From: UMGS1307 sp964523005
Lineage (GTDB): Bacteria > Bacillota > Clostridia > Oscillospirales > CAG-382
Assembly (NCBI GenBank): GCA_964523005.1
Contig: CAZFZL010000058.1
Location: 1 to 9,454, forward strand
Direction of reading: 5' to 3'
Length of the DNA: 9,454 nucleotides
Part shown: in pieces, positions 1-6,294 of the stretch
How the letters are laid out: each line of letters opens with the position of its first letter
Position numbering within the stretch: position 1 is the first letter of the stretch
Made by a program: the position numbers and the translations under genes
Notes under the pieces: model-generated
The model's database searches: none
What the model was told of the DNA's origin: nothing
What the model saw: only the letters and a program-made list of their open reading frames with translations

Positions 1-116
1 TCTGAAACAGAGCTTTCCGGGACGGAGGATTCCTCTTTGTCGGTGGTGCATGAGGAGAGAGACAGGCAGGATATGGCGAGAATTAGTGAGAGAATTAGTA
101 TCATAGTTCTTTTCAT
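1..116 (-). CDS. Lipoprotein, N-terminal part only (runs off the window)
   Basis: Only the first 38 codons are present. The protein starts MKRTMILILSLILAISC and has a short basic start, a hydrophobic stretch (about residues 5-22) and a lipobox LSSC, with the lipidated cysteine at Cys23. A hydrophilic Thr/Asp/Glu/Ser-rich linker follows, as in lipoproteins tethered outside the cytoplasmic membrane. The ATG (116-114) overlaps the TGA of the acyl-CoA synthetase gene as ATGA, so the two are translationally coupled and share an operon. A strong ribosome binding site (AAAGGAAGG) lies just upstream inside that gene. The mature domain is outside the window, so no function can be given. Cys17 is a less likely modification site because Ala, not Leu/Val/Ile, stands at -3. 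Confidence 0.8.
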   Translation of the reverse strand, partial: MKRTMILILSLILAISCLSLSSCTTDKEESSVPESSVS

Positions 117-1816
117 TGATAGTTTTCCTTCCTTTTAATTTTTTTGGTGGTGGTTTTTTCAAATTCTTTGTCAAGAAATTGTACTTCTTTGATCATTTTA
201 TAATTAGGCTGTGTATCGTTAAATACAGTAATAAACTCATGTATCTGTTTTTCAAGCTCGTCTTTTCCGAGCTTTTTCAGCACGTCCTGATCCGGATAAA
301 TAACAGCACACAGCGCCGCTTCGTTGTCCATATCGTCATGCTGTGCGCGAATAACGACGTCACCGATAAGACTGCACGCGCCGAGCTTATCTTCTATCTC
401 TTCAGGATACACGTTCTTACCGCTTTTGAGCACAATAAGATTTTTTATACGTCCCGTAACATATAGAAATCCGCGTTTGTCCATGCGTCCGATGTCACCG
501 GTGTGAAACCAACCGTCCACGATGACGTTCGCCGTAGCGTCCGGATCTTTATAGTAACCGAGCATCACATTTTCGCCCTGTACACATATTTCGCCTTCGC
601 CGTTTTCATCCGGGGAAGCGATGCGGACACGCGAGCCGTCGAGCGGTAGACCGACAGTCGCATTGTCGTGGTATTCATTTCTGTTGACGGATACTATCGG
701 CGCACATTCGGTGATACCGTAGCCGTTGATGAGTATAACGCCTATGCTGTAGAAGAATGATGCAGTCTCGGCTCTGAGCGGCGCACCGCCGGAAATAATA
801 CATTTCAGCTCGCCGCCGAACACCTGCGTTACGGACTTGAAAAGAATCTTTCTCAGGTCGATACCGCAGTTCAGCAGCGTATCACTGACCTTGATCAACT
901 TACGAAGCAGCTTATCCTTGCCCGTATCTTCGGCCTGTGCCCAGATTCGTTTGTATATGTTTTCTACAAAAAGCGGAACAAGCTGCATCTCGGTCGGCTT
1001 ATATAGCTTGAGATTCGGCAGGAATGTCCTGAGGCTTTCATTGATGCAAATCGTCATGCCATGATGCATCATCGTCAGAAGCCCATGCGTGGATTCATAC
1101 GAATGATTGTACGGCAGTACCGACAAACACCTCTCGGTTATAAGCATGAGCTGCTGTGCTGCAACAATGTTATATACTGTATTGCGCTCGGATAGCATGA
1201 CTCCTTTAGCCACGCCCGTGGTTCCTGATGTGAACAGAAGCTGCTTGAGCGCGTGAACATCGCGTTTTATCGAAGTATAGCGCTTATCGCCGCCGTCGAG
1301 AAGCACGGAGCCTTTGGCTATTATATCTTCCATGAGAAAATGTCCGTCGTTAAGCCCGTCCTTCGGCTGCTGGATGCATATATATGTCTTCACATCTGGC
1401 ACGAGAGGCATGAGCTGTTCAATCTTTGCCTTCATCGAAGGCGTATATGCTATCGCTTCAGCGTCGCCGTGCGTCAGAATGTATTGTATATCTTCAACGG
1501 GAAGCTCTTTATCGACCGGTATGACCACGCCGTCGCAGTTGAGAAGCGTTACATAAGTCAAAAACCACTCGTATGAGTTGTCGCCAATAAGCGCGACATG
1601 CTTCGTAGATACGCCCATTTCCACGAGCTGTGTGCCGTACGAATCGACAAGATACTTGAAACTGTTATATGAAACATCAGTCACTTCGCCGTTCTTCTTA
1701 TATCTTACAAGCGCCCTTTCACCGTAACGTGCTGCAGCACCGTCAACGAGATCACGAAGGTCGGTAAGAGGATTCACCCGGTAAAGAGGATAGTTGTGTT
1801 TTTTGTTTTTGTACAT
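113..1816 (-). CDS. Long-chain acyl-CoA synthetase (AMP-forming fatty acid-CoA ligase)
   Basis: It activates a fatty acid with ATP to an acyl-adenylate and transfers the acyl group to CoA (ANL superfamily, COG1022-like). In the 567-residue protein the visible motifs are the P-loop LLFTSGTTGVAKG (193-205), YGITECAP (366-373), GWFHTGDIG with the ribose-binding Asp (435-443), the hinge GRIKNLIVLKSGKN (455-468) and the C-terminal TTTKKIKR (555-562), which holds the likely catalytic lysine of the adenylation step. The length is normal and there is no membrane segment, so it is probably cytoplasmic or membrane-peripheral. I chose the ATG at 1816 (MYKNKKHNYPLY) because AAGGAT lies just before it and it begins 17 bases after the DUF1667 stop. 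The open frame continues to 1894, but that would overlap the upstream gene. It is the fourth gene of the operon. Chain-length preference cannot be read from sequence; a medium-chain or aryl substrate remains possible. Confidence 0.9.
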   Translation of the reverse strand: MYKNKKHNYPLYRVNPLTDLRDLVDGAAARYGERALVRYKKNGEVTDVSYNSFKYLVDSYGTQLVEMGVSTKHVALIGDNSYEWFLTYVTLLNCDGVVIPVDKELPVEDIQYILTHGDAEAIAYTPSMKAKIEQLMPLVPDVKTYICIQQPKDGLNDGHFLMEDIIAKGSVLLDGGDKRYTSIKRDVHALKQLLFTSGTTGVAKGVMLSERNTVYNIVAAQQLMLITERCLSVLPYNHSYESTHGLLTMMHHGMTICINESLRTFLPNLKLYKPTEMQLVPLFVENIYKRIWAQAEDTGKDKLLRKLIKVSDTLLNCGIDLRKILFKSVTQVFGGELKCIISGGAPLRAETASFFYSIGVILINGYGITECAPIVSVNRNEYHDNATVGLPLDGSRVRIASPDENGEGEICVQGENVMLGYYKDPDATANVIVDGWFHTGDIGRMDKRGFLYVTGRIKNLIVLKSGKNVYPEEIEDKLGACSLIGDVVIRAQHDDMDNEAALCAVIYPDQDVLKKLGKDELEKQIHEFITVFNDTQPNYKMIKEVQFLDKEFEKTTTKKIKRKENYQ

Positions 1817-1833
1817 TTTTATATCCTTATCTG

Positions 1834-2196
1834 TTAATGTAATATATCTCTGCCTGCTATAAGATCGACGCCCGGTTCGACAAACCCCCTGCATACCGGG
1901 TCGCCTGCTTTTACGGGGATGCTGACCTCTATTTGTGCTGCCGCTATCATCGCATCGAAAAGCTTATCCTTGTGGATCGGTACGGATGTCTTAACGGGAA
2001 GCATAGGAACTGAAGCTGAATTTGTCCTGACGGTCGTCGTAAGCGTGCGTACCGGTGAATGTATCTCATCTGCCGCGTATTTCTCTCCTCTCAAACAGGT
2101 ATTGCCTGTACAGGAAATAAACTCGTGATTGTCGTATCTGACGCTCAAGCGGCATCCGCGCGGACATATTATGCAGGTCATCGCTCTTTCTTTCAT
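1834..2196 (-). CDS. DUF1667 family cysteine-rich protein, probable electron-transfer partner of the two upstream oxidoreductases
   Basis: A 120-residue protein with CxxCPRGC near the N-terminus (Cys8, Cys11, Cys15), then CTGNTCLRG (Cys29, Cys34) and a late Cys102. Then come the family-typical TLTTTV segment and a C-terminal VDLIAGRDI. This is the DUF1667 (COG3862) pattern. The family is repeatedly found next to a COG0579 dehydrogenase and a COG0446 oxidoreductase, as here. The cysteine spacing suggests an Fe-S or zinc site, and a role like that of GlpC in E. coli GlpABC is plausible, but this is inference. The ATG at 2196 has a strong site (GAGAGGAAGGG) overlapping the upstream stop and leaves a 16-base gap. 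A TTG at 2220 is in frame but would overlap the upstream gene and lacks a good site. Confidence 0.85.
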   Translation of the reverse strand: MKERAMTCIICPRGCRLSVRYDNHEFISCTGNTCLRGEKYAADEIHSPVRTLTTTVRTNSASVPMLPVKTSVPIHKDKLFDAMIAAAQIEVSIPVKAGDPVCRGFVEPGVDLIAGRDILH

Positions 2197-2212
2197 ATAA
2201 TAACCCTTCCTC

Positions 2213-3466
2213 TCAGTCAAGAAGCGTCAGGCATACGTCGTCTGCTTCGTTAAGCTTTTCGTATACTTCGCTTTTCAGATCGATGCGCTGCATCTCGCTT
2301 GGCGTGAGAAACGCCGTTTTCTTTTTATAGACAGTAACTCCGTCTGCCGTGATGGCGACCGTCTTTCCCGTAGACGGCTTCGCGACTCTGAACAGCAGCG
2401 GTGACGCTGAAAAATCAGACGCAGACTGCGGAACGACGTAGCGTACACCGCCGTCAACGCGTATCACCTTCGAGTTAAAGTGTTTTTCTTTTCCGTTTAT
2501 ATAATCTGCCGCGTGCGCTCCCGCTCTTGAAGCTTCATCTGAAACGTAATCGACGAGATCGTGAACGTGAAGCACGTTGCCGCAGGCAAAAATACCGGAT
2601 ACGCTTGTTTCAAGCGTATCAGTCACCTTTGCGCCGCCGGTAGTCCTGTCAAGCTGTATACCGGCGTTTCCGGTAAGCTCGTTCTCGGGTATAAGTCCGA
2701 CCGAAAGCAGCAGTGTGTCGCATTCGACCGTCTCTTCCGTTTCTGGTATCGGCTTGAGATCGCTTCCGACCTCCGATACCGTAACGGCAGTCACTCTGTC
2801 ACTGCCCGATATTCCGGTAACTGTGTGTGAAAGGCGAAGTGGTATATCGAAATCCTCAAGGCACTGTGCGATGTTGCGGCCGAGCCCGTTGGAATAAGGC
2901 ATCAGCTCACATACCATAAGCACCTTCGCACCTTCAAGCGTAAGCCTTCGCGCCATTATAAGCCCTATGTCGCCCGAACCGAGTATCACTACACGCTTGC
3001 CGACGGCTTTGCCGAGTATGTTAACATAATACTGCGCCGTGCCTGCCGTATAAACACCTGCCGGACGCGTACCGGGGATGTTGAGCGCGCCGCGCGTCCT
3101 TTCGCGGCAGCCCATCGCGAGTATGACTGACTTTGCGCAGAAATTCATCAATCCGTATTCGGCTGAGACGGCTGTTACGTTTTTTTCCTTGTCAAGTGAA
3201 AGCACCATTGTGCCTAGGCGGTATTCGATACCGAGATCCATTAATCTGCGAATATACTTTACGGCATATTCCGGGCCGGTCAGCTCCTGACCGAATGTGT
3301 GGAGACCGAAGCCGGCATGGATGCACTGCGTGAGTATGCCGCCGAGAGCTTCGCTGCGTTCGAGTATCAGAATATCTTTTATCCCGTGTTCGTAAGCGCT
3401 TACGGCAGCCGCAAGACCGGCGGGACCGCCGCCGATTATTATTAGATCCTTCTTTTCGACGTTCAT
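2213..3466 (-). CDS. FAD/NAD(P)-dependent oxidoreductase (pyridine nucleotide-disulfide oxidoreductase fold)
   Basis: A 417-residue two-dinucleotide-fold flavoprotein. FAD-binding GGGPAG is at residues 12-17, a central GCRERTRG at 119-126, NAD(P)-binding GSGDIG at 163-168, and the second FAD contact GIFACGNVLHVHDLVD at about 291-306. Cys48 in LTQC sits near the isoalloxazine region but there is no CxxC redox disulfide, so it is not a thioredoxin reductase. In this trio it is the likely step between the GlpA-like dehydrogenase and NAD(P), comparable in position to GlpB; the electron route is inferred from gene order. Its ATG overlaps the stop of the upstream gene (ATGA), with no strong ribosome binding site, so coupled translation and roughly equal subunit amounts are likely. 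COG0446 proteins also include sarcosine/opine oxidase alpha-like subunits, an alternative identity. Confidence 0.88.
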   Translation of the reverse strand: MNVEKKDLIIIGGGPAGLAAAVSAYEHGIKDILILERSEALGGILTQCIHAGFGLHTFGQELTGPEYAVKYIRRLMDLGIEYRLGTMVLSLDKEKNVTAVSAEYGLMNFCAKSVILAMGCRERTRGALNIPGTRPAGVYTAGTAQYYVNILGKAVGKRVVILGSGDIGLIMARRLTLEGAKVLMVCELMPYSNGLGRNIAQCLEDFDIPLRLSHTVTGISGSDRVTAVTVSEVGSDLKPIPETEETVECDTLLLSVGLIPENELTGNAGIQLDRTTGGAKVTDTLETSVSGIFACGNVLHVHDLVDYVSDEASRAGAHAADYINGKEKHFNSKVIRVDGGVRYVVPQSASDFSASPLLFRVAKPSTGKTVAITADGVTVYKKKTAFLTPSEMQRIDLKSEVYEKLNEADDVCLTLLD

Positions 3467-4881
3467 TTCGTATCACCGGTGAGCAGGTATGAGCTGCCTC
3501 CTTTTTTCGTAATATCCGTGATGCTGCATTTAAGCTCGCGCGCGAGTATCTGAGCGACCTTCGGCGAGCAGAATCCGCCCTGGCAGCGTCCCATGCCTGC
3601 GCGTGTACGTATTTTTACGCCGTCGATCGTGCGAGCGCCGAGCGGTCTGCGGATCGCGTCAACGATCTCAGCCTCAGTCACGCTTTCGCAGCGGCAGATT
3701 ATATGTCCGAAAAGCGGATTTTCAAGCGCGAGCTTCTCCTGCTCGTTTGTGTCGAGATCGGCAAAATGAGGACATCCGACACGCTTTGTTACGCAGTTGC
3801 TTCGTCTCGAAAGATCAACGGGAAGCTGTTCGAGCAGCGAAAAAACGTATTCTGCTATTGCAGGCGAGGAAGCAAGCCCCGGTGATTCGATACCGGCGAC
3901 GTTGATGAAGCGTGCATTAGCTTTTGAAAAGCCAATTATAAAGTCGCCGCTTTCAGGCGTTGCTCTTACTCCTGCGAACTGCGTGATAACACCGCGTGTC
4001 GTAAGCGACGGGATGATCTTTTTTGCATTCTCCGATACGAACGCAAGCCCGTCGGGCGTCGTTTCCGTGTCAGCGCCGTCTGCAACGCGAAAAGCGTTCG
4101 GACCCACGAGCATATTTTTGCTTTCGGTAGGTAGTACGAGTACGCCTTTGCCGTTTTGTGTCGGTATCGTGAAGATGATCGATGAAACGCACAGAGAAGT
4201 TTTGTCGTAAAGCATATATTCACCGCGGCGCGGTATTATCTTTACCGAATTGTCGCCGATGAGCGCTGCGATCTTTCCGCTGCCCGTACCGGAGCAGTTG
4301 ATAATGTATTTTGCGGCGATTGTGTCGTTGATAATAAAGCAGCTTCCGTCATCCTTTATGCTTTCAACTTTATAATCAAATCGGAATTCAGCTCCATTGA
4401 CAGCGGCGTTCTCTGCAGCGGCAACAGTTAGCTTATACGGACACGTCAGCGCGCTGTCGGCGTATAACGCACCGCACGCATCTTCAGCCAGCATCTTTTC
4501 CATCTCGTGCAGCTCGTCACGATAAACAATGCGCAGCTTGTCGCCTACACCGTTTTGAACACCTCGTGTATAAAGCTCCCTTACCGTCTCCATCTGCTTT
4601 TCGTCAAATGCAACTATCAGCGAAGGCATTTTTTTATACGGTACATCAAGCTCACCGCATGTCTGATCCATGAGAGCTGCTCCGCGGACGTTGAGCTTAG
4701 CCTTGAGTGTTCCGGGTTCCGGATCATATCCGGCGTGAACGACAGCAGAATTAGCGCGGCTTGCGCCTGAAGCTACATCGGAGCCTTGCTCAAGCACTAT
4801 TACCGATCTGTTTGTAAACGATATAAGACGAGCGATCTGCGTTCCGCAGACTCCTGCGCCTATAACTGCAAAATCAAACAC
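3463..4881 (-). CDS. GlpA-like FAD-dependent dehydrogenase (probable anaerobic glycerol-3-phosphate dehydrogenase) with C-terminal BFD [2Fe-2S] domain
   Basis: This 472-residue protein has a DAO-type FAD domain: GAGVCG at residues 8-13, then the family motif HAGYDPEPGTLKAK. It ends with a bacterioferritin-associated-ferredoxin-like domain with CRC (Cys396, Cys398) and GMGRCQGGFC (Cys433, Cys438), four cysteines fit for a [2Fe-2S] cluster. COG0579 includes LhgO (L-2-hydroxyglutarate oxidase), but the BFD domain is shared with E. coli GlpA, and the two downstream partners make oxidation of glycerol 3-phosphate to dihydroxyacetone phosphate the better guess. It is the first gene of the operon. 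The start is GTG at 4881: an in-frame TGA lies six codons upstream, no other start lies between, and AAAGG is 11 bases before it. No glycerol kinase or facilitator gene is in the window. Another 2-hydroxyacid or polyol phosphate substrate cannot be excluded. Confidence 0.82.
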   Translation of the reverse strand: MFDFAVIGAGVCGTQIARLISFTNRSVIVLEQGSDVASGASRANSAVVHAGYDPEPGTLKAKLNVRGAALMDQTCGELDVPYKKMPSLIVAFDEKQMETVRELYTRGVQNGVGDKLRIVYRDELHEMEKMLAEDACGALYADSALTCPYKLTVAAAENAAVNGAEFRFDYKVESIKDDGSCFIINDTIAAKYIINCSGTGSGKIAALIGDNSVKIIPRRGEYMLYDKTSLCVSSIIFTIPTQNGKGVLVLPTESKNMLVGPNAFRVADGADTETTPDGLAFVSENAKKIIPSLTTRGVITQFAGVRATPESGDFIIGFSKANARFINVAGIESPGLASSPAIAEYVFSLLEQLPVDLSRRSNCVTKRVGCPHFADLDTNEQEKLALENPLFGHIICRCESVTEAEIVDAIRRPLGARTIDGVKIRTRAGMGRCQGGFCSPKVAQILARELKCSITDITKKGGSSYLLTGDTK

Positions 4882-4934
4882 AAAATTTATTACCTTTCAA
4901 TCAAATATAAAGCTTGGGTGAACATTCTTTTTCT

Positions 4935-4963
4935 ATTATAACAAATTTCGTGCGATAATACAA
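4935..4963 (-). promoter_or_regulatory. Promoter of the minus-strand dehydrogenase/acyl-CoA synthetase operon
   Basis: Read on the minus strand: -35 TTGTAT (4963-4958), a 17-base spacer and a perfect -10 TATAAT (4940-4935), preceded by TGT as an extended -10. Transcription would start near 4928, giving a leader of about 47 bases before the GTG at 4881. It is the only good sigma-A match between the divergent genes on this strand. Confidence 0.72.
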
Positions 4964-4973
4964 TGAAGTTGTA
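4959..4973. promoter_or_regulatory. Inverted repeat over the -35 of the minus-strand operon, possible operator
   Basis: TACAA-TGAAG-TTGTA is an inverted repeat with perfect 5-base arms. It overlaps the -35 hexamer at 4958-4963 and extends upstream of it, where a repressor could block polymerase. No regulator gene is in the window and I do not recognise the motif; in AT-rich DNA such short arms can occur by chance. Confidence 0.3.
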
Positions 4974-5004
4974 CATTATTTATGTAAAAAAAGCTGATAT
5001 AAGG

Positions 5005-5033
5005 TTGAAATTTTTTATCCGATATGATAAAAT
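5005..5033 (+). promoter_or_regulatory. Promoter of the plus-strand DUF6106-lipoprotein-alr operon
   Basis: -35 TTGAAA (5005-5010), a 17-base spacer and -10 TAAAAT (5028-5033), with TGA directly before the -10 as an extended -10. Transcription would start near 5040, about 37 bases before the ATG at 5077. It lies back to back with the minus-strand promoter, the two -35 elements about 40 bases apart. Confidence 0.68.
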
Positions 5034-5038
5034 CATAT
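5022..5038. promoter_or_regulatory. 17-bp palindrome over the -10 of the plus-strand operon, possible operator
   Basis: ATATGAT-AAA-ATCATAT is a perfect 7-base inverted repeat around 3 bases. It covers the -10 hexamer and reaches almost to the predicted start of transcription, the classic place for a repressor site. Size and position fit a dimeric helix-turn-helix regulator. The binding protein is unknown. Confidence 0.4.
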
Positions 5039-5056
5039 AATAATAATTTGAAAGGT

Positions 5057-5069
5057 GCAGCTAAGCTGC
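5057..5069 (+). promoter_or_regulatory. Small hairpin between ribosome binding site and start codon
   Basis: GCAGC-TAA-GCTGC lies between the AAAGG at 5051-5055 and the start region of the DUF6106-like gene. The linear gap from AAAGG to the ATG at 5077 is 21 bases, far too long. Folding of this hairpin leaves about 8 unpaired bases, a normal spacing. It may therefore decide the start codon. Confidence 0.4.
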
Positions 5070-5076
5070 TTTGAAA

Positions 5077-5631
5077 ATGTCAGTAAGTGATGGAATGGGT
5101 GTCAATTATACAGAATATCTCGTTGTAAGAGAAAAGGATAAATACATCAGAAGAATTAAGCTATTGATCGCTTTTGGTTTCCTGCTTTTCAGTACGATTA
5201 TGTTTCTCGTGATGTTTGTATGGACAAAAATGCCGGTACTCATGATAGTATACATAATGGTAAGCGTTATTTATTTTTGGTATTTTTCTCATTATACAAA
5301 AATCGAATATGAATATGTTATATCCTCCGCGACGTTCAGGATGGAATCGATCCTCGCACAGCGCAAGCGGTCTGTGCTCTTTGAAACGCCGATAAAGGAT
5401 ATAGAAAAGCTCGTGCCATACGCTGGAAACAAATCCACCTACGAAGCGTCTGATATCGAAAAAAAAATATTTTGTGCTTCATCAATCAACTCACCCGACC
5501 TGTATATATGCGTTTATCGAGACGAAAGCGGAAAGAAGACCGCAGCGCTTTTCGACGCAACGAATAAGGCTCTTTCTATCTTCAAGTTTTACAATTCTTC
5601 TGCAACAGTAATAAAACAAGTTCGTTATTAA
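5077..5631 (+). CDS. DUF6106-like two-helix membrane protein, function unknown
   Basis: A 184-residue protein with a hydrophilic N-terminus (about 1-27), two hydrophobic helices (about 28-49 and 52-71) and a soluble C-terminal domain of about 110 residues. EYEYVIS directly after the helices, then a basic LAQRKR and, near the end, FCASSINSPDLYICVYRDE. This layout resembles the uncharacterised Firmicute family DUF6106; that assignment is from memory of the pattern. Both tails probably face the cytoplasm. I chose the ATG at 5077. A TTG at 5071 is in frame and sits 15 bases from the AAAGG, so it is possible; the hairpin between them favours the ATG. It is the first gene after the operator-like palindrome and promoter, and 69 bases precede the next gene. 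No catalytic motif is visible. Confidence 0.72.
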   Translation: MSVSDGMGVNYTEYLVVREKDKYIRRIKLLIAFGFLLFSTIMFLVMFVWTKMPVLMIVYIMVSVIYFWYFSHYTKIEYEYVISSATFRMESILAQRKRSVLFETPIKDIEKLVPYAGNKSTYEASDIEKKIFCASSINSPDLYICVYRDESGKKTAALFDATNKALSIFKFYNSSATVIKQVRY

Positions 5632-5647
5632 GGAATAATACTGTTTA

Positions 5648-5692
5648 CCTCTCATATAATTGTATCGGCAGATGCAAATACAATTTGAGAGG
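5648..5692 (+). promoter_or_regulatory. RNA hairpin that buries the ribosome binding site of the lipoprotein gene
   Basis: CCTCTCA and AATTGTAT (5648-5665, split by a 3-base TAT bulge) pair perfectly with ATACAATT and TGAGAGG (5678-5692) around a 12-base loop: 15 base pairs in all. The 3' arm ends in GAGAGG, the ribosome binding site 8 bases before the ATG at 5701, and the 5' arm supplies its complement CCTCTC. No T-run follows, so it is not a typical terminator. A TATAAT (5655-5660) lies in the 5' arm but has no convincing -35. Confidence 0.55.
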
Positions 5693-5700
5693 AAAACCAT

Positions 5701-6276
5701 ATGAAACGAATCGTACCGATACTTGTACTCGTCCTTCTCCTTTCTTCCTGCGCAGGAGCGTCAAATGGACTTGACAGCGTTGTCTCGGCTATAGCGCCGC
5801 CTGTACGGATGGTGGCGGTCATCACCTGCGGAGGATTCACCTCACAGGCTGAAATATGCTTTTATTCTCCCGATTCGGAGATAATCATGACGACTGAGTT
5901 TCTCCAGCCGGAGGAGATCGGCGGACTGCTCGTCGAGCGCCATTCCGATATGAAGCTGTACGCGTCGTATGACGGGCTACTGTCGGAGCTAAGCGAGGAA
6001 GCGCTCAATGTCGTAACACTTACAAACGATATATTACAGGCAGTACGCGATAATCTCGAAACACTCGGAGAACGCGTTGAGCCTGATGACGAACGGTACG
6101 CTCAGGCACAGATAGTCCTTGGCAGCGGAACGATAACGGTATATTATGACGAAGCAACCGGAACGATCCTTAGAATAAATTCGGATATGTTTGCTTCGCA
6201 GTTAAAAATCGATATCATTGAAACAGAAAAAATTACAGCATCAAATCAAAACGTATCTGCTCTGACAAGCGGATAA
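5701..6276 (+). CDS. Small lipoprotein upstream of alr, possible short YdcC/GerS (LolA-like) counterpart
   Basis: A 191-residue secreted lipoprotein. It has a basic MKR start, a hydrophobic stretch (residues 4-14) and the lipobox LSSC with Cys17, followed by AGAS. The mature part has alternating hydrophobic strands, a helical middle (about 95-125) and a C-terminal strand pair around TITVYYDEATGTILRI. No enzyme motif is visible. It lies 18 bases before alr, so the two are surely co-transcribed. In B. subtilis the LolA-like lipoprotein YdcC precedes alr, and in C. difficile GerS precedes alr2. Position and size class suggest a shortened relative, but I cannot show homology by eye. The GAGAGG site lies in a hairpin, so translation is probably controlled. 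Confidence 0.78.
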   Translation: MKRIVPILVLVLLLSSCAGASNGLDSVVSAIAPPVRMVAVITCGGFTSQAEICFYSPDSEIIMTTEFLQPEEIGGLLVERHSDMKLYASYDGLLSELSEEALNVVTLTNDILQAVRDNLETLGERVEPDDERYAQAQIVLGSGTITVYYDEATGTILRINSDMFASQLKIDIIETEKITASNQNVSALTSG

Positions 6277-6294
6277 TGAAAGGCAAAGCAACAA

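Noticed and set aside
1817..1894. Longer N-terminus for the acyl-CoA synthetase starting at 1894
   Set aside because: It would overlap the DUF1667 gene by 61 bases and lacks a ribosome binding site; the ATG at 1816 has one and begins right before the conserved domain.
3797..4210. Plus-strand open frame of 137 codons opposite the GlpA-like gene
   Set aside because: It is a shadow of a gene whose own frame has full family motifs.
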